Below, one piece after another: positions 20,311 through 27,945 of a DNA stretch of 64,000 bases (within the stretch, counting starts at the first letter, position 1; each line of letters starts with the position of its first letter). The notes beneath the pieces were generated by a model, which made no database searches, was not told the origin of the DNA, and saw only the letters and a program-made list of their open reading frames with translations. Made by a program: the position numbers and the translations under genes. This DNA is from Isoptericola luteus (GTDB lineage Bacteria; Actinomycetota; Actinomycetes; Actinomycetales; Cellulomonadaceae): the NCBI RefSeq assembly GCF_020297055.1, contig NZ_JAIXCQ010000008.1:142838-206837 (forward strand). Direction: 5' to 3'.

Positions 20311-21786
20311 TCAACCGGAAGACGAGGCCCAGGCGCCGAGCAGTTCCTCGGCGCCGAAGGCCACGTCGGCGCCCGCTGGAAGACGCCCGGACGGGCTGAT
20401 CGCGGCGAGCAGGGCCGCGTCGCTGCGGGGGACCCGGTCGCGAGCTCGGCGGAGCGCGTCGACGTCGCGATCCGTCAGGCCGCCCGTCGGGCGCCACTTG
20501 ATGGAGCCGAGCAGGGCCGAACGCTCGGGGGTCGTCGCGACGACGTCCACCTCCACCTGGCCGTCACGTGTCCACCAGGGGTGCACGGCCTCGACGCCCG
20601 AGAGACGGGTGTCGGTGCGCGCGAGCCGGGCCAGCGCCTCGCGGACCACGGGCTCGACGCTGCGACCGCGCCAGCTCGACCAGTCACGCTCGAACGCGGC
20701 CACCGCGAGGTCGTCACGACCGCGCGCGATCTGCTCGACCCGCCGTTCCACGTAGCGGAACCAGAAGCGCAGGTAGGGGTCCGTGACGCGGTAACGGCGC
20801 AGCCTGCCCGAGGCGGCCGCCCAGGCGGGAGTCTCCCGCTCGACGAGCGACTTCGTCTCGGTGAGCGTCTTCAGCGCGCGCGTCGCCGCGGTCTCAAGCG
20901 CCTTTCGCTCCGACGCGTCCTTGATCGCGGAGGTCACGTCGTTGAAACCGGGGCTCGCCGTGTCGTCGGCGCCGATGGCCGCCAGGACGCGGTACGCCGC
21001 GGGCGCATCGGGGAACTCGGCGTCCAGGGTGATCCGGGCAGTCGTGACGAGCGGGCTGTACCGGTCGCTCAGGGATGCGCGGACGTAGTCCTCGGTGCCG
21101 GCACCGTGCCGCGCCAGGTCGGTGACGAGCCGCGGGTACCCGCCCGTGACCAGGTAGGCGTCGAAGACCTCGAACGCGGCGCGGCCGGGAAGCGCTCCCG
21201 CCATCTCGGCAGGGTCGAGCGGCGGCACGACGCACGGACGCAGCCGTCCGAAGAGCGGGCGGCCGTGCGTTGCCAGGCGTTCCATCATCGCGACGTCCGA
21301 GCCGATGAGGATCATCAGCACGGGGAGGCGTTCCAGCAGCCGGTCCCACTGCGCCTGGAGCTCGCCCTCAAGGGTCGGGTCCCCGTGCACCATCCAGGGG
21401 AACTCGTCCAGGACGGCGATCACGGGCCCCGAACGGGCTGCCACGGCGAGGCGAGCGAACCAGTCCCGCCAGGTCACCGCGGGAGTCTCGGTCAGCAGCT
21501 CGGCGTCCGGCAGAGGGCGCTGAGAGTCGACGATCGCCCTGGTGGCGTCGTCGAGCTGGCGCTGCAGAGGGGACCCGTAGACGCCGGGGACGAACACCGA
21601 GGGGACGCTGGTGGACGCGACGAACCGTTCCACCACGGTCGACTTTCCCACTTGTCGTCGGCCGCGGATGGCGACGATTCGTCCGGACCGCTGCTGCACG
21701 ACGGCGTCCAGGTGCATCTGCAACGCCCTGGCCACCACCGGCCGTTGAACGTACTCGGCACGCGTCGTATCATTCATGGGGCGCAT
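20311..21786 (-). CDS. AAA-type ATPase with C-terminal DUF234 domain
   Basis: A 491-residue protein (488 if the second ATG at 21777 is used). The Walker A motif is GRRQVGKST near residue 41 and Walker B is VIAVLDEFPW near residue 127. The C-terminal part carries YRVTDPYLRFWFRYV and then WSSWRGRSVEPVVREAL...VEVDVVA, the DUF234/PD-(D/E)xK-like region of the archaeal-type ATPase family. These proteins are widespread, of unsettled function, and often suspected to be selfish or defence-linked nuclease ATPases. It is convergent with the surface-protein gene and 24 bases from it, with no obvious partner gene. Confidence 0.85.
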   Translation of the reverse strand: MRPMNDTTRAEYVQRPVVARALQMHLDAVVQQRSGRIVAIRGRRQVGKSTVVERFVASTSVPSVFVPGVYGSPLQRQLDDATRAIVDSQRPLPDAELLTETPAVTWRDWFARLAVAARSGPVIAVLDEFPWMVHGDPTLEGELQAQWDRLLERLPVLMILIGSDVAMMERLATHGRPLFGRLRPCVVPPLDPAEMAGALPGRAAFEVFDAYLVTGGYPRLVTDLARHGAGTEDYVRASLSDRYSPLVTTARITLDAEFPDAPAAYRVLAAIGADDTASPGFNDVTSAIKDASERKALETAATRALKTLTETKSLVERETPAWAAASGRLRRYRVTDPYLRFWFRYVERRVEQIARGRDDLAVAAFERDWSSWRGRSVEPVVREALARLARTDTRLSGVEAVHPWWTRDGQVEVDVVATTPERSALLGSIKWRPTGGLTDRDVDALRRARDRVPRSDAALLAAISPSGRLPAGADVAFGAEELLGAWASSSG

Positions 21787-21894
21787 GCTACATGTGGCGT
21801 AGGTTAACTCGCCTGATAGCGATCCTCCCGACGGGAAGGCTCGAACAGTGCCGACCTGCGGAACGAGCAGGGCGTCGCGCTCGGCTCGGAAGGC

Positions 21895-22314
21895 TCAGGC
21901 GGCGGTGCCGTAGTCTCCGCGCCGGCGCTCCGAGCGCACGACGGTGCCGGCCGGGACGAGCTCGTCGGGCAGGACGACGGCGCCAGGCTCCACCGTGACG
22001 TCGACGCCCAGGCGGGCGCCGTCGCCGACCAGGGCGCCGTCGCCGACGATCCCGCGGACGCCGACGTGCACGTTGCTGGCCACCCGGGCGTTCGGGCCGA
22101 CGACGGCGTCGGTGTCCACCCAGCTGAACCGGCCGACGCGCGCGTGGTCGGCCACGCGCGCGCCCGCCTCGACGTACGCCCCGCGCTCGACCGTCGCGTC
22201 GGGATGCACCTTCGCCTGCGGGGAGACGTAGCCGTCACCGTTGTCGTGCCGGACATACCGCGTGATCTTGCCGGGCTCGTGCTCGACCTCGACCTTGCGG
22301 GGAATGCGTCGCAC
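21895..22314 (-). CDS. Left-handed beta-helix (hexapeptide-repeat) protein
   Basis: A 139-residue protein. After a short N-terminal piece (RRIPRKVEVEHEPGKITRYVRHD), it consists of hexapeptide-type turns: VSPQAKVHPDATVERGAYVEAGARVADHARVGRFSWVDTDAV and onward, ending at PAGTVVRSERRRGDYGTAA. The fold is that of acyltransferases and gamma-carbonic anhydrases. The catalytic histidines cannot be assigned with confidence, and the protein is shorter than most enzymes of this type. The GTG at 22314 has an AAGGAG site about five bases ahead, which is why it is preferred over the upstream ATG at 22398. Confidence 0.72.
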   Translation of the reverse strand: MRRIPRKVEVEHEPGKITRYVRHDNGDGYVSPQAKVHPDATVERGAYVEAGARVADHARVGRFSWVDTDAVVGPNARVASNVHVGVRGIVGDGALVGDGARLGVDVTVEPGAVVLPDELVPAGTVVRSERRRGDYGTAA

Positions 22315-22348
22315 GTTGCTCCTTGCTCCTCGGGTCCTCGGTGTCGCT

Positions 22349-22371
22349 GACATAACGCATGGACATAACGC
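22349..22371. repeat. Direct repeat GACATAACGC, 13-bp period, upstream of beta-helix gene
   Basis: GACATAACGC occurs at 22349-22358 and 22362-22371, separated by ATG. It lies 35-57 bases ahead of the minus-strand gene starting at 22314, in its promoter region. It may be a regulator half-site pair. Confidence 0.5.
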
Positions 22372-22462
22372 TCGGACGGGCCCCAGGATTCCCGACATGT
22401 CGAGCGGTGCGCAAGGAGCCGGTGGACGCCACTCGCAGGGGCCTCCGGCGGAGATCCGGTGC

Positions 22463-22792
22463 TCAGTGTCCCCACGGGGCGGGGAGCTCGTTCCAGTCGA
22501 CGACGCTGAGCGTGACGGTCAGGACCGGACGGTGCTGATGGTGCGACAGGTGGGCCGCGACGGACCCCTCGAAGAGCCCGCGCAGACGCGCCGTCGCGCC
22601 GTGGGCACGGGTGCCGACCACGGCGGCGTCGACGTAGGCGAGGTGCAGTGCGGGCGCACGGATCGCCCGGGCGAGGGACAGCGCGGTGAGGACCACGAGG
22701 TCGGGTTGGCCCGGCACGATCCCGACGACCACGGGGCGGCCGCCGAAGTGGACCATGCGGTCGACCGCGGGCTGCGGCACCGAGCGGGCCAT
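22463..22792 (-). CDS. Short universal-stress-protein-like protein
   Basis: A 109-residue protein. PVVVGIVPGQPDLVVLTALSLARAI matches the first strand and helix of the UspA fold. GSVAAHLSHHQHRPVLTV matches the C-terminal nucleotide-binding end (usual form GSVAxHLxHHxxxPVLVVP). About 40 residues of the usual 140-residue fold are missing from the middle, and the ATP-loop GxxGx(9)GS is reduced. The ATG at 22792 follows a perfect AGGAGG by six bases. It is probably a degenerate or specialised stress protein. The neighbouring LysR gene is in the same direction, 66 bp upstream. Confidence 0.65.
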   Translation of the reverse strand: MARSVPQPAVDRMVHFGGRPVVVGIVPGQPDLVVLTALSLARAIRAPALHLAYVDAAVVGTRAHGATARLRGLFEGSVAAHLSHHQHRPVLTVTLSVVDWNELPAPWGH

Positions 22793-22858
22793 GGCGGACC
22801 TCCTCACGCGGCCGGACGATCCTGTCCGCCGCTACCTGTGATCATCCGTCGCCGGTCG

Positions 22859-23749
22859 TCAGATCGCTCGCGAACCGAGCTCGCGGGCGGCGTCGACGAA
22901 CGCGCGGATCTCGGGGGTCTCCCGCTCCCGCAGCCAGACGAGCACCCACTCCGTGTCGGGGACGTCGAGGATCGGAACGTAGACCACGCCGGGATGTGTG
23001 TAGTAGCGCGACACGTGCGCGTTGAGCGGCGTGACGGCCTCGCCCGACGCGACGACGGTCAGCACCTCGTGGAACGTGCGCGCCACCGGGCCACGCAGGA
23101 CGGGGCGGCCGGACGGCGTCCGGCGAGGTGCCATCGCCTCCTCCCAGTACCCCGGGACCGCGGGCCCGAGATCGAGGACCGTGTGGTCCCCGAGGACCTC
23201 GATCGACACCGCCTTCTCGCCGGCGAGCGCGTGCTCCGCCGGCACGGCGAGGACCCGGCCCTCGGTGAGCACCCGCGGCCCCACGACGATGTCGGGCTCG
23301 CGCACGGGTGACCACGTCACCTGGACGTCCGACTCGTCGTCGCGCAGCGCGCCGAAGGGGTCGGAGAAGTGGAACTCGCGCCGCTCGACTGCGCATCCCG
23401 GGTGTCGCTCCGTGAACGCGTCGATCACGGGCCGGAGCTCGTGCCCGATCACCCCCATCGCCGCGAGGCGCAGCGTGCCCTCGGGGCGTTCGTCGGACCG
23501 GCTGGCCGCCGCGATGCCGGACTGGATCAGCTCGTAGCCCTGGCGCAGGTCGTCGCGCAGGCGGGCGCCGACGGCGGTGAGCTCGACGCGCCGGCTCGTG
23601 CGCTCGAACAGCGTTGTCCCCATGCGGCGCTCCTGACGGCTGATCGCCTGGCTCACGCGCGCAGGGGACACGTGGAGCCGCTCGGCGGTGCGCCCGAAGT
23701 GCAGCTCGTCGGCGAGCGTCAGGAAGATCTCGATGTCCCTCAGGTCCAC
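22859..23749 (-). CDS. LysR-family transcriptional regulator
   Basis: A 296-residue regulator. The N-terminal helix-turn-helix covers residues about 3-60 (IEIFLTLADELHFGRTAERLHVSPARVSQAISRQERRMGTTLFERTSRRVELT in pieces; key helix VSPARVSQAI). The inducer-binding domain follows, with LRLAAMGVIGHELRPVIDAF near residue 92. The start is a GTG with GGAGAG upstream. It is transcribed away from a reductase-family gene across a 100-bp gap that holds a perfect 27-bp inverted repeat. It therefore most likely controls that reductase and itself. Confidence 0.92.
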   Translation of the reverse strand: MDLRDIEIFLTLADELHFGRTAERLHVSPARVSQAISRQERRMGTTLFERTSRRVELTAVGARLRDDLRQGYELIQSGIAAASRSDERPEGTLRLAAMGVIGHELRPVIDAFTERHPGCAVERREFHFSDPFGALRDDESDVQVTWSPVREPDIVVGPRVLTEGRVLAVPAEHALAGEKAVSIEVLGDHTVLDLGPAVPGYWEEAMAPRRTPSGRPVLRGPVARTFHEVLTVVASGEAVTPLNAHVSRYYTHPGVVYVPILDVPDTEWVLVWLRERETPEIRAFVDAARELGSRAI

Positions 23750-23772
23750 GCGGTCACCCTCTCCGTCGTCCT

Positions 23773-23799
23773 CGATCGTTCACGCCCCGTGAACGATCG
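23773..23799. promoter_or_regulatory. LysR operator candidate, 12-bp perfect arms
   Basis: CGATCGTTCACG (23773-23784) and CGTGAACGATCG (23788-23799) are perfect inverted arms around CCC. The core TCACGCCCCGTGA fits the LysR T-N11-A rule. It lies 24 bases from the LysR start and 51 bases from the reductase start. Confidence 0.8.
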
Positions 23800-23849
23800 C
23801 CCCAGGATGCGTCATTGATCGTGCATCGGCGGAATCCGAGGCTGGAGCC

Positions 23850-24425
23850 ATGAGACGACTCACCTATTTCGTGGCCCTGTCTATCGACGGCTTCCTCTCG
23901 GGGCCGGACGACGAGGTCGACTTCTACCCCTCCAGCGACGCGTACAGCGCGCGGATGATCGAGACCCTCCCGGACGTCCTGCCCACCCATGTCCGCAGTC
24001 AGCTCGGTGTCGACGACGAGCCCCAACGAACGTTCGACACGGTCGTCATGGGCCGGCGGACCTACCAGCCGGCTCTCGATCTCGGGATCACCAGCCCGTA
24101 CAAGCACCTGCGCCAGTACGTCGTGTCGACGTCACAGCCGGAGCTCGACGCGGACGTGACGATCGTGCGGGACGACCCGGTCGGGCTCGTCCGCGCGCTC
24201 AAGGCCGAGGACTCCCCGCTCGACATCTATCTCGCGGGCGGCGGGATCCTCGCGGGTGCGCTCCTCGACGAGATCGACCGGCTCGTCGTCAAGCTCTACC
24301 CGGTGGTGGCAGGAGCGGGCCGCAGTGCGTTCGGGTCCGTCAGGTTCCGGCCGACGAGGTACGACCTGACCGACGTCGTGACGTTCGAGGGCGGCAATGC
24401 CGTGCTCACCTACGACCGTGGCTGA
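23850..24425 (+). CDS. Dihydrofolate-reductase-like (RibD C-terminal) family protein
   Basis: A 191-residue protein of the RibD_C/DHFR-like family. It begins RRLTYFVALSIDGFLSGPDD (the NADPH-site strand). It also has VVMGRRTYQPALDLG, YVVSTSQPELDADV and the glycine-rich LAGGGILAGALLDEIDRL, which in this family binds the NADPH phosphates. Substrate is unknown; many members reduce small carbonyl or pteridine-like compounds. It is probably under control of the divergent LysR protein. Confidence 0.83.
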   Translation: MRRLTYFVALSIDGFLSGPDDEVDFYPSSDAYSARMIETLPDVLPTHVRSQLGVDDEPQRTFDTVVMGRRTYQPALDLGITSPYKHLRQYVVSTSQPELDADVTIVRDDPVGLVRALKAEDSPLDIYLAGGGILAGALLDEIDRLVVKLYPVVAGAGRSAFGSVRFRPTRYDLTDVVTFEGGNAVLTYDRG

Positions 24426-24497
24426 CCGCGCCGCGCCCCGCCCGACGCCCTCCGGCCGACGATCCGGTGGGTGGACGACCCACGGGTGACGGTGGAA

Positions 24498-24542
24498 GCA
24501 CGGAGCGGTCAGAGCGTCCTTCGACGCCCCGACCGCTCCGTG
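24498..24542. terminator. Bidirectional hairpin terminator
   Basis: CACGGAGCGGTC at 24499-24510 and GACCGCTCCGTG at 24531-24542 form 12-bp perfect arms with a 20-base loop. It lies between the ends of two convergent genes, the reductase and the 34-residue protein. Confidence 0.7.
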
Positions 24543-24568
24543 TGCATGCGTGTGCATCCGTGTGCAGG
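24539..24568. repeat. Three 10-bp tandem units CGTGTGCATS
   Basis: CGTGTGCATG, CGTGTGCATC and CGTGTGCAGG follow one another directly, overlapping the terminator's right arm and ending just before the stop of the 34-residue gene. Probably slippage-derived. Confidence 0.6.
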
Positions 24569-24569
24569 G

Positions 24570-24674
24570 TCAGCGCTTACGCGCCTTGACGAGGGTCTCG
24601 GCGCCCCTCTCGCGCTTCTGCGCGCGCTTCTCCTTCAGGGTGAGCGCAGGCTGCTTCTTCGAGCTCTTGGTCAC
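24570..24674 (-). CDS. Small basic protein, 34 residues, function unknown
   Basis: A GTG at 24674 with GGAGGTG seven bases ahead opens a frame to TGA at 24570-24572. The product begins MTKSSKKQPALTLKEKRAQK and ends LVKARKR. It is about one-third Lys or Arg and lacks cysteine and any hydrophobic segment. Similar tiny Lys/Arg-rich proteins with the KKQPALxLKEKRA pattern recur in actinobacteria as unannotated or hypothetical genes. The charge suggests nucleic acid or ribosome binding, which is inference. It is preceded by a 150-bp gap shared with the dehydrogenase gene, which diverges from it. Confidence 0.72.
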   Translation of the reverse strand: MTKSSKKQPALTLKEKRAQKRERGAETLVKARKR

Positions 24675-24825
24675 GTGAGTTCACCTCCACTCGCCTCCAG
24701 CTGTGTCGAGGAACTGGCCACCATAGCCAACTTCCTCCCGACAAACGAGCGTGCTCATATGTGTCGTGCACCGCGCTCGTTTGCTACGTTGGCCGTCGGG
24801 CCAGACGAAGGAGCGAGGACGCACC

Positions 24826-26310
24826 ATGACCGCACTGCGCGACGAGACCGTGGGAGACCTGACCGGCGGGGACCTCCCGGTCGCCGTACCGACGTACGAC
24901 CGGTCGGCGCTGCGCGCCGGCATCGTCCACCTCGGTGTCGGGGGGTTCCACCGCGCGCACCAGGCGATGTACCTCGACCGGCTGATGACCGAGGGCAAGG
25001 CGCTCGACTGGGCGATCTGCGGCGTCGGCGTCCTGCCCCACGACGCCCGGATGCGCGACGCCCTGATGAGCCAGGACGGGCTGTACACGCTGGTGCTCAA
25101 GCACCCGGACGGCACGCTCGAGGGCCGCGTCATCGGGTCGATCGTGGACTTCCTGCTCGCGCCGGACGATCCGGAGGCGGTCATCGAGAAGATGGCCTCG
25201 CCCCAGATCAGGATCGTCTCCCTGACCGTCACCGAGGGCGGCTACAACGTCCACCCGGTGACGGGGGAGTTCGACGCCCAGGACCCGGCGGTCGTGGCCG
25301 ACCTCGCGCCGGGCGCCGTTCCTGCGACCACGTTCGGGCTGGTCACGGAGGCGCTGCGCCGTCGTCGGGACCGCGGCGTCACGCCGTTCACCGTGGCCAG
25401 CTGCGACAACATCCAGGGCAACGGCGACGTCGCGCACCGGATGTTCACCGCGTTCGCGCGCCTCAAGGACGCCGAGCTCGCCGGCTGGATCGAGGCGAAC
25501 GTGCCCTTCCCGAACTCGATGGTCGACCGCATCACGCCCGTGACCACGGACGACGACCGGGCCATGGTCGCGGACCGGTTCGGCATCGACGACGCCTGGC
25601 CCGTGGTGGCGGAGCCGTTCACGCAGTGGGTGATCGAGGACCGGTTCGCGGACGGTCGCCCGCCTTACGAGGACGTCGGAGCGCAGCTCGTGGACGACGT
25701 CGAGCCGTACGAGCTCATGAAGCTCCGGCTCCTCAACTCCAGCCACCAGGCGCTGTGCTACCTCGGCTACCTCGCCGGGTACCGGTACGCGCACGAGGTC
25801 TGCTCGGACCCGGCGTTCGTGCAGTTCCTGCGCGACTACATGGCTCGCGAGGGCGAGCCGACGATGCTGCCCGTGCCCGGCATCGACCTCGCCGCGTACC
25901 AGGACACGCTCATCGAGCGGTTCGCCAACCCCCACGTGCGCGACACCCTCGCACGGCTGTGCGCCGAGTCGTCCGACCGCATCCCCAAGTGGCTGGTCCC
26001 CGTGATCCGGGCGAACCTCGCGTCCGGGGGCGAGATCCACCGGTCGGCCGCCGTCGTCGCCTCCTGGGCGCGCTACGACGAGGGCGTCGACGAGCAGGGC
26101 GAGCCCATCGAGATCGTGGACCGGTACGCAGACCGGCTCAAGGCCGCCGCGGCGAGGAACCGCGAGGACCCGCTGGCCTTCGTGCGCGACGAGGAGCTCT
26201 TCGGGGACCTGGCCTCCCAGCCGCGCTTCGTCGAGGCGTACACCGCGGCACTCGACTCGCTGCACGCGCTCGGTGCCCGGGCGACGGTGGTGAAACTGGC
26301 CGGCGCCTGA
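24826..26310 (+). CDS. Mannitol/polyol 2-dehydrogenase (fructuronate reductase family)
   Basis: A 494-residue NAD(P)-dependent long-chain polyol dehydrogenase. The N-terminus has the Rossmann motif IVHLGVGGFHRAHQAMYLD. The catalytic region shows ELMKLRLLNSSHQALCYLGYL, in which Lys, Asn and His are the family's active-site residues. It also has VASCDNIQGNGDVA and FPNSMVDRITP, typical of mannitol and fructuronate enzymes. It should interconvert a polyol (mannitol, arabitol or sorbitol) and its ketose. GAAGGAG precedes the ATG at 24826. The polyol-type ABC importer at 33377-36637 is a plausible partner, now separated by an IS and another operon. Confidence 0.88.
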   Translation: MTALRDETVGDLTGGDLPVAVPTYDRSALRAGIVHLGVGGFHRAHQAMYLDRLMTEGKALDWAICGVGVLPHDARMRDALMSQDGLYTLVLKHPDGTLEGRVIGSIVDFLLAPDDPEAVIEKMASPQIRIVSLTVTEGGYNVHPVTGEFDAQDPAVVADLAPGAVPATTFGLVTEALRRRRDRGVTPFTVASCDNIQGNGDVAHRMFTAFARLKDAELAGWIEANVPFPNSMVDRITPVTTDDDRAMVADRFGIDDAWPVVAEPFTQWVIEDRFADGRPPYEDVGAQLVDDVEPYELMKLRLLNSSHQALCYLGYLAGYRYAHEVCSDPAFVQFLRDYMAREGEPTMLPVPGIDLAAYQDTLIERFANPHVRDTLARLCAESSDRIPKWLVPVIRANLASGGEIHRSAAVVASWARYDEGVDEQGEPIEIVDRYADRLKAAAARNREDPLAFVRDEELFGDLASQPRFVEAYTAALDSLHALGARATVVKLAGA

Positions 26311-26331
26311 GGACAAGAGCGCATGTGCCGG

Positions 26332-26341
26332 ACATTAGCGG
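26332..26341. repeat. Left 10-bp target-site duplication of the IS
   Basis: ACATTAGCGG directly abuts the left inverted repeat and recurs exactly at 27845-27854 abutting the right one. The 10-bp length fits IS4-family insertions. Confidence 0.85.
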
Positions 26342-27745
26342 CAACGCCATTCGGTGAGCCGTCGGGTGCGTGCGTCAAGACGGTGGTCTGGATCGTGACG
26401 GGGCGGGTGCGGCGGTCGGCGTTGCGTTCCTTGGCGCGGTACATGGAGATCGCGCGTTTGATGATGCGGGCGCGGATTCGTGGGCGGCGTGCGGGCATCA
26501 GGGCCTCCAGGACGGCGGTGCCGATACGGCCCACGAGGTCGATCGTGGTGTCGTTGATGATCCCGGTGGCGCGGATGACCTGGTCGCGGGCGGTTTTCGG
26601 CGCGATGTGAACGAGGCCCGGTCCGGGTCGATGTCGGGCCGGGCCAGAACGGCGTCGGCCATGGCGGTCCGCAGGATCTGGTAGGTGGCCAGTAGTGCCC
26701 AGGTCTCCTGGACGACGGCGGCGGGGTGACGAGCGCGTAGGACCCGCCCGCCCAGGATCGTGGACTTCGGCTCGAGGTAGGACGTCTCGATCTCCCACCG
26801 CTGGTGGTAGAGCCGCACCAGTGTGATCGCGGGTGCCTCGCGGGGGTCGGTGAGCGTGGCCAGTAGCCGGTAGGTCCCGGACTGGGTGGTGCCGTCCGGG
26901 GCCCTGGAGATGATCTGCGCGTCGATGACCCGCACGGACACGTCCCCGGCCCTGGTCAGGAACGATCCGTCGGCCAGCCGTTCCCCGACGGGCAGTTTCA
27001 TCGCGTTCGTGCCCGTCTTGGCGCGGATCAGCAGGTCCGCGCCGGTCTGGGAGACCTGGGCCAGGAACCGGTAGGTCGCGAAGTTCCGGTCGGCGAGCAG
27101 CAGCATCCCGGCCCGTAGACCACCGGTGGCGGCCAGCTGGGCGGCATAGGTCAGTTCCCCGACCTTGTCGGTGCCGAACACCGCCTCGATCACCGACCGG
27201 GTGCCGCAGGCCACGACCGCGACCAGGCGCAGCATCGGATACCCCGCAGCGCCGTTCGGCCCGGGCGACGGCTTGGGGAACACCGCCAGGTTCGCCGGGC
27301 TGTGCGCCACGGCGATCTGGGTGCCGTCGATCGCGACGACCAGCCTCTCGGCGAACCGCGCCGCCTGCCTAGCGGTGGTCGCGGCACCACCCTTGAGCAG
27401 GTCGAACAGCGCCTTGAGCGATCCGGGACCGACCCGCCGCATCGCCTCGGTCACCGACGCGGGCGCGGGCGCGGGCTGCTCACCGGGCAAAGAGGCGGTC
27501 AGCCTCGCCCAGACCTGCCCCCATCCCAGATGCTCGAACAGGCCCCCGGCGAGCAGCAGGTAGACCACCACCCGTGACGGCAGCAACCGCACCCGCCGCT
27601 GCACGCCGACGGCCGCGGCCAGGACCGCGTCGACCATCTCGAACGGCACGAGGCGAGTCAGCTCGCCCAGGTGCCCAGGAGCCGACACGCCCGGAGCATG
27701 ACGGATGACAGAATCGGACACAGCAGCCTTTGTGGAGGTGGGCAC
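26342..27745 (-). pseudogene. IS4-family transposase, frameshifted near its C-terminus
   Basis: Starts at a GTG (27745). The N-terminal IS4 domain (ELTRLVPFEMVDAVL) is followed by the DDE core: first Asp in VVAIDGTQIAV, second in LLLADRNFATYRFL, and the YREK signature YHQRWEIETSYLEPK. Near 26606-26609 a one-base loss moves the rest (HIAPKTARDQVIRATGIIN and on) into another frame. The original frame then stops at 26498. In the restored frame no stop occurs before the left terminal repeat, so it would read into host DNA. The core is intact, so residual activity cannot be excluded; a programmed shift seems less likely. Confidence 0.82.
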
Positions 27746-27844
27746 GTCTTGGCGGACAAGACCACTTCTACAAGGGCCGCACCCCTATGACCAGGCACAA
27801 CAGCGACTTGACCTCAAGTCGAGACCCGCAACCGAACGGCGTTG
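26342..27844 (-). mobile_element. IS4-family insertion sequence, 1503 bp
   Basis: The left end CAACGCCATTCGGT (26342-26355) and the inverted right end ACCGAACGGCGTTG (27831-27844) are 14-bp terminal repeats with one mismatch. Both are bounded by the direct repeat ACATTAGCGG. A single transposase gene reads leftward. The intact target duplication implies simple, fairly recent insertion. It sits between the dehydrogenase gene and the secreted-protein/ABC operon. Confidence 0.92.
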
Positions 27845-27854
27845 ACATTAGCGG
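27845..27854. repeat. Right 10-bp target-site duplication of the IS
   Basis: Exact second copy of ACATTAGCGG, immediately after the right terminal repeat. Confidence 0.85.
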
Positions 27855-27886
27855 TGAGTCGCCCTAGGTTCCTGCGAGGAGGAGCA

Positions 27887-27930
27887 CCCTGTGGCCACGC
27901 CCTTGTGGCCAGCCCTTGTGGCCACGCCCT
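27887..27930 (+). repeat. Three GTGGCCA units ahead of the secreted-protein gene
   Basis: GTGGCCA at 27891, 27905 and 27918 lies within longer similar units (CCCTTGTGGCCAC), spaced 14 and 13 bp. A GAGGAGG site (27877-27883) sits just before the first unit, ahead of an overlapping out-of-frame GTG. The block lies in the leader of the operon. Confidence 0.55.
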
Positions 27931-27945
27931 CGACGTGGAGGTGTC

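Noticed and set aside
26342..27745. Programmed ribosomal frameshift in the transposase
   Set aside because: IS4-family transposases are normally one frame and no slippery run or stimulatory structure is seen at 26606; a simple one-base loss explains it better.
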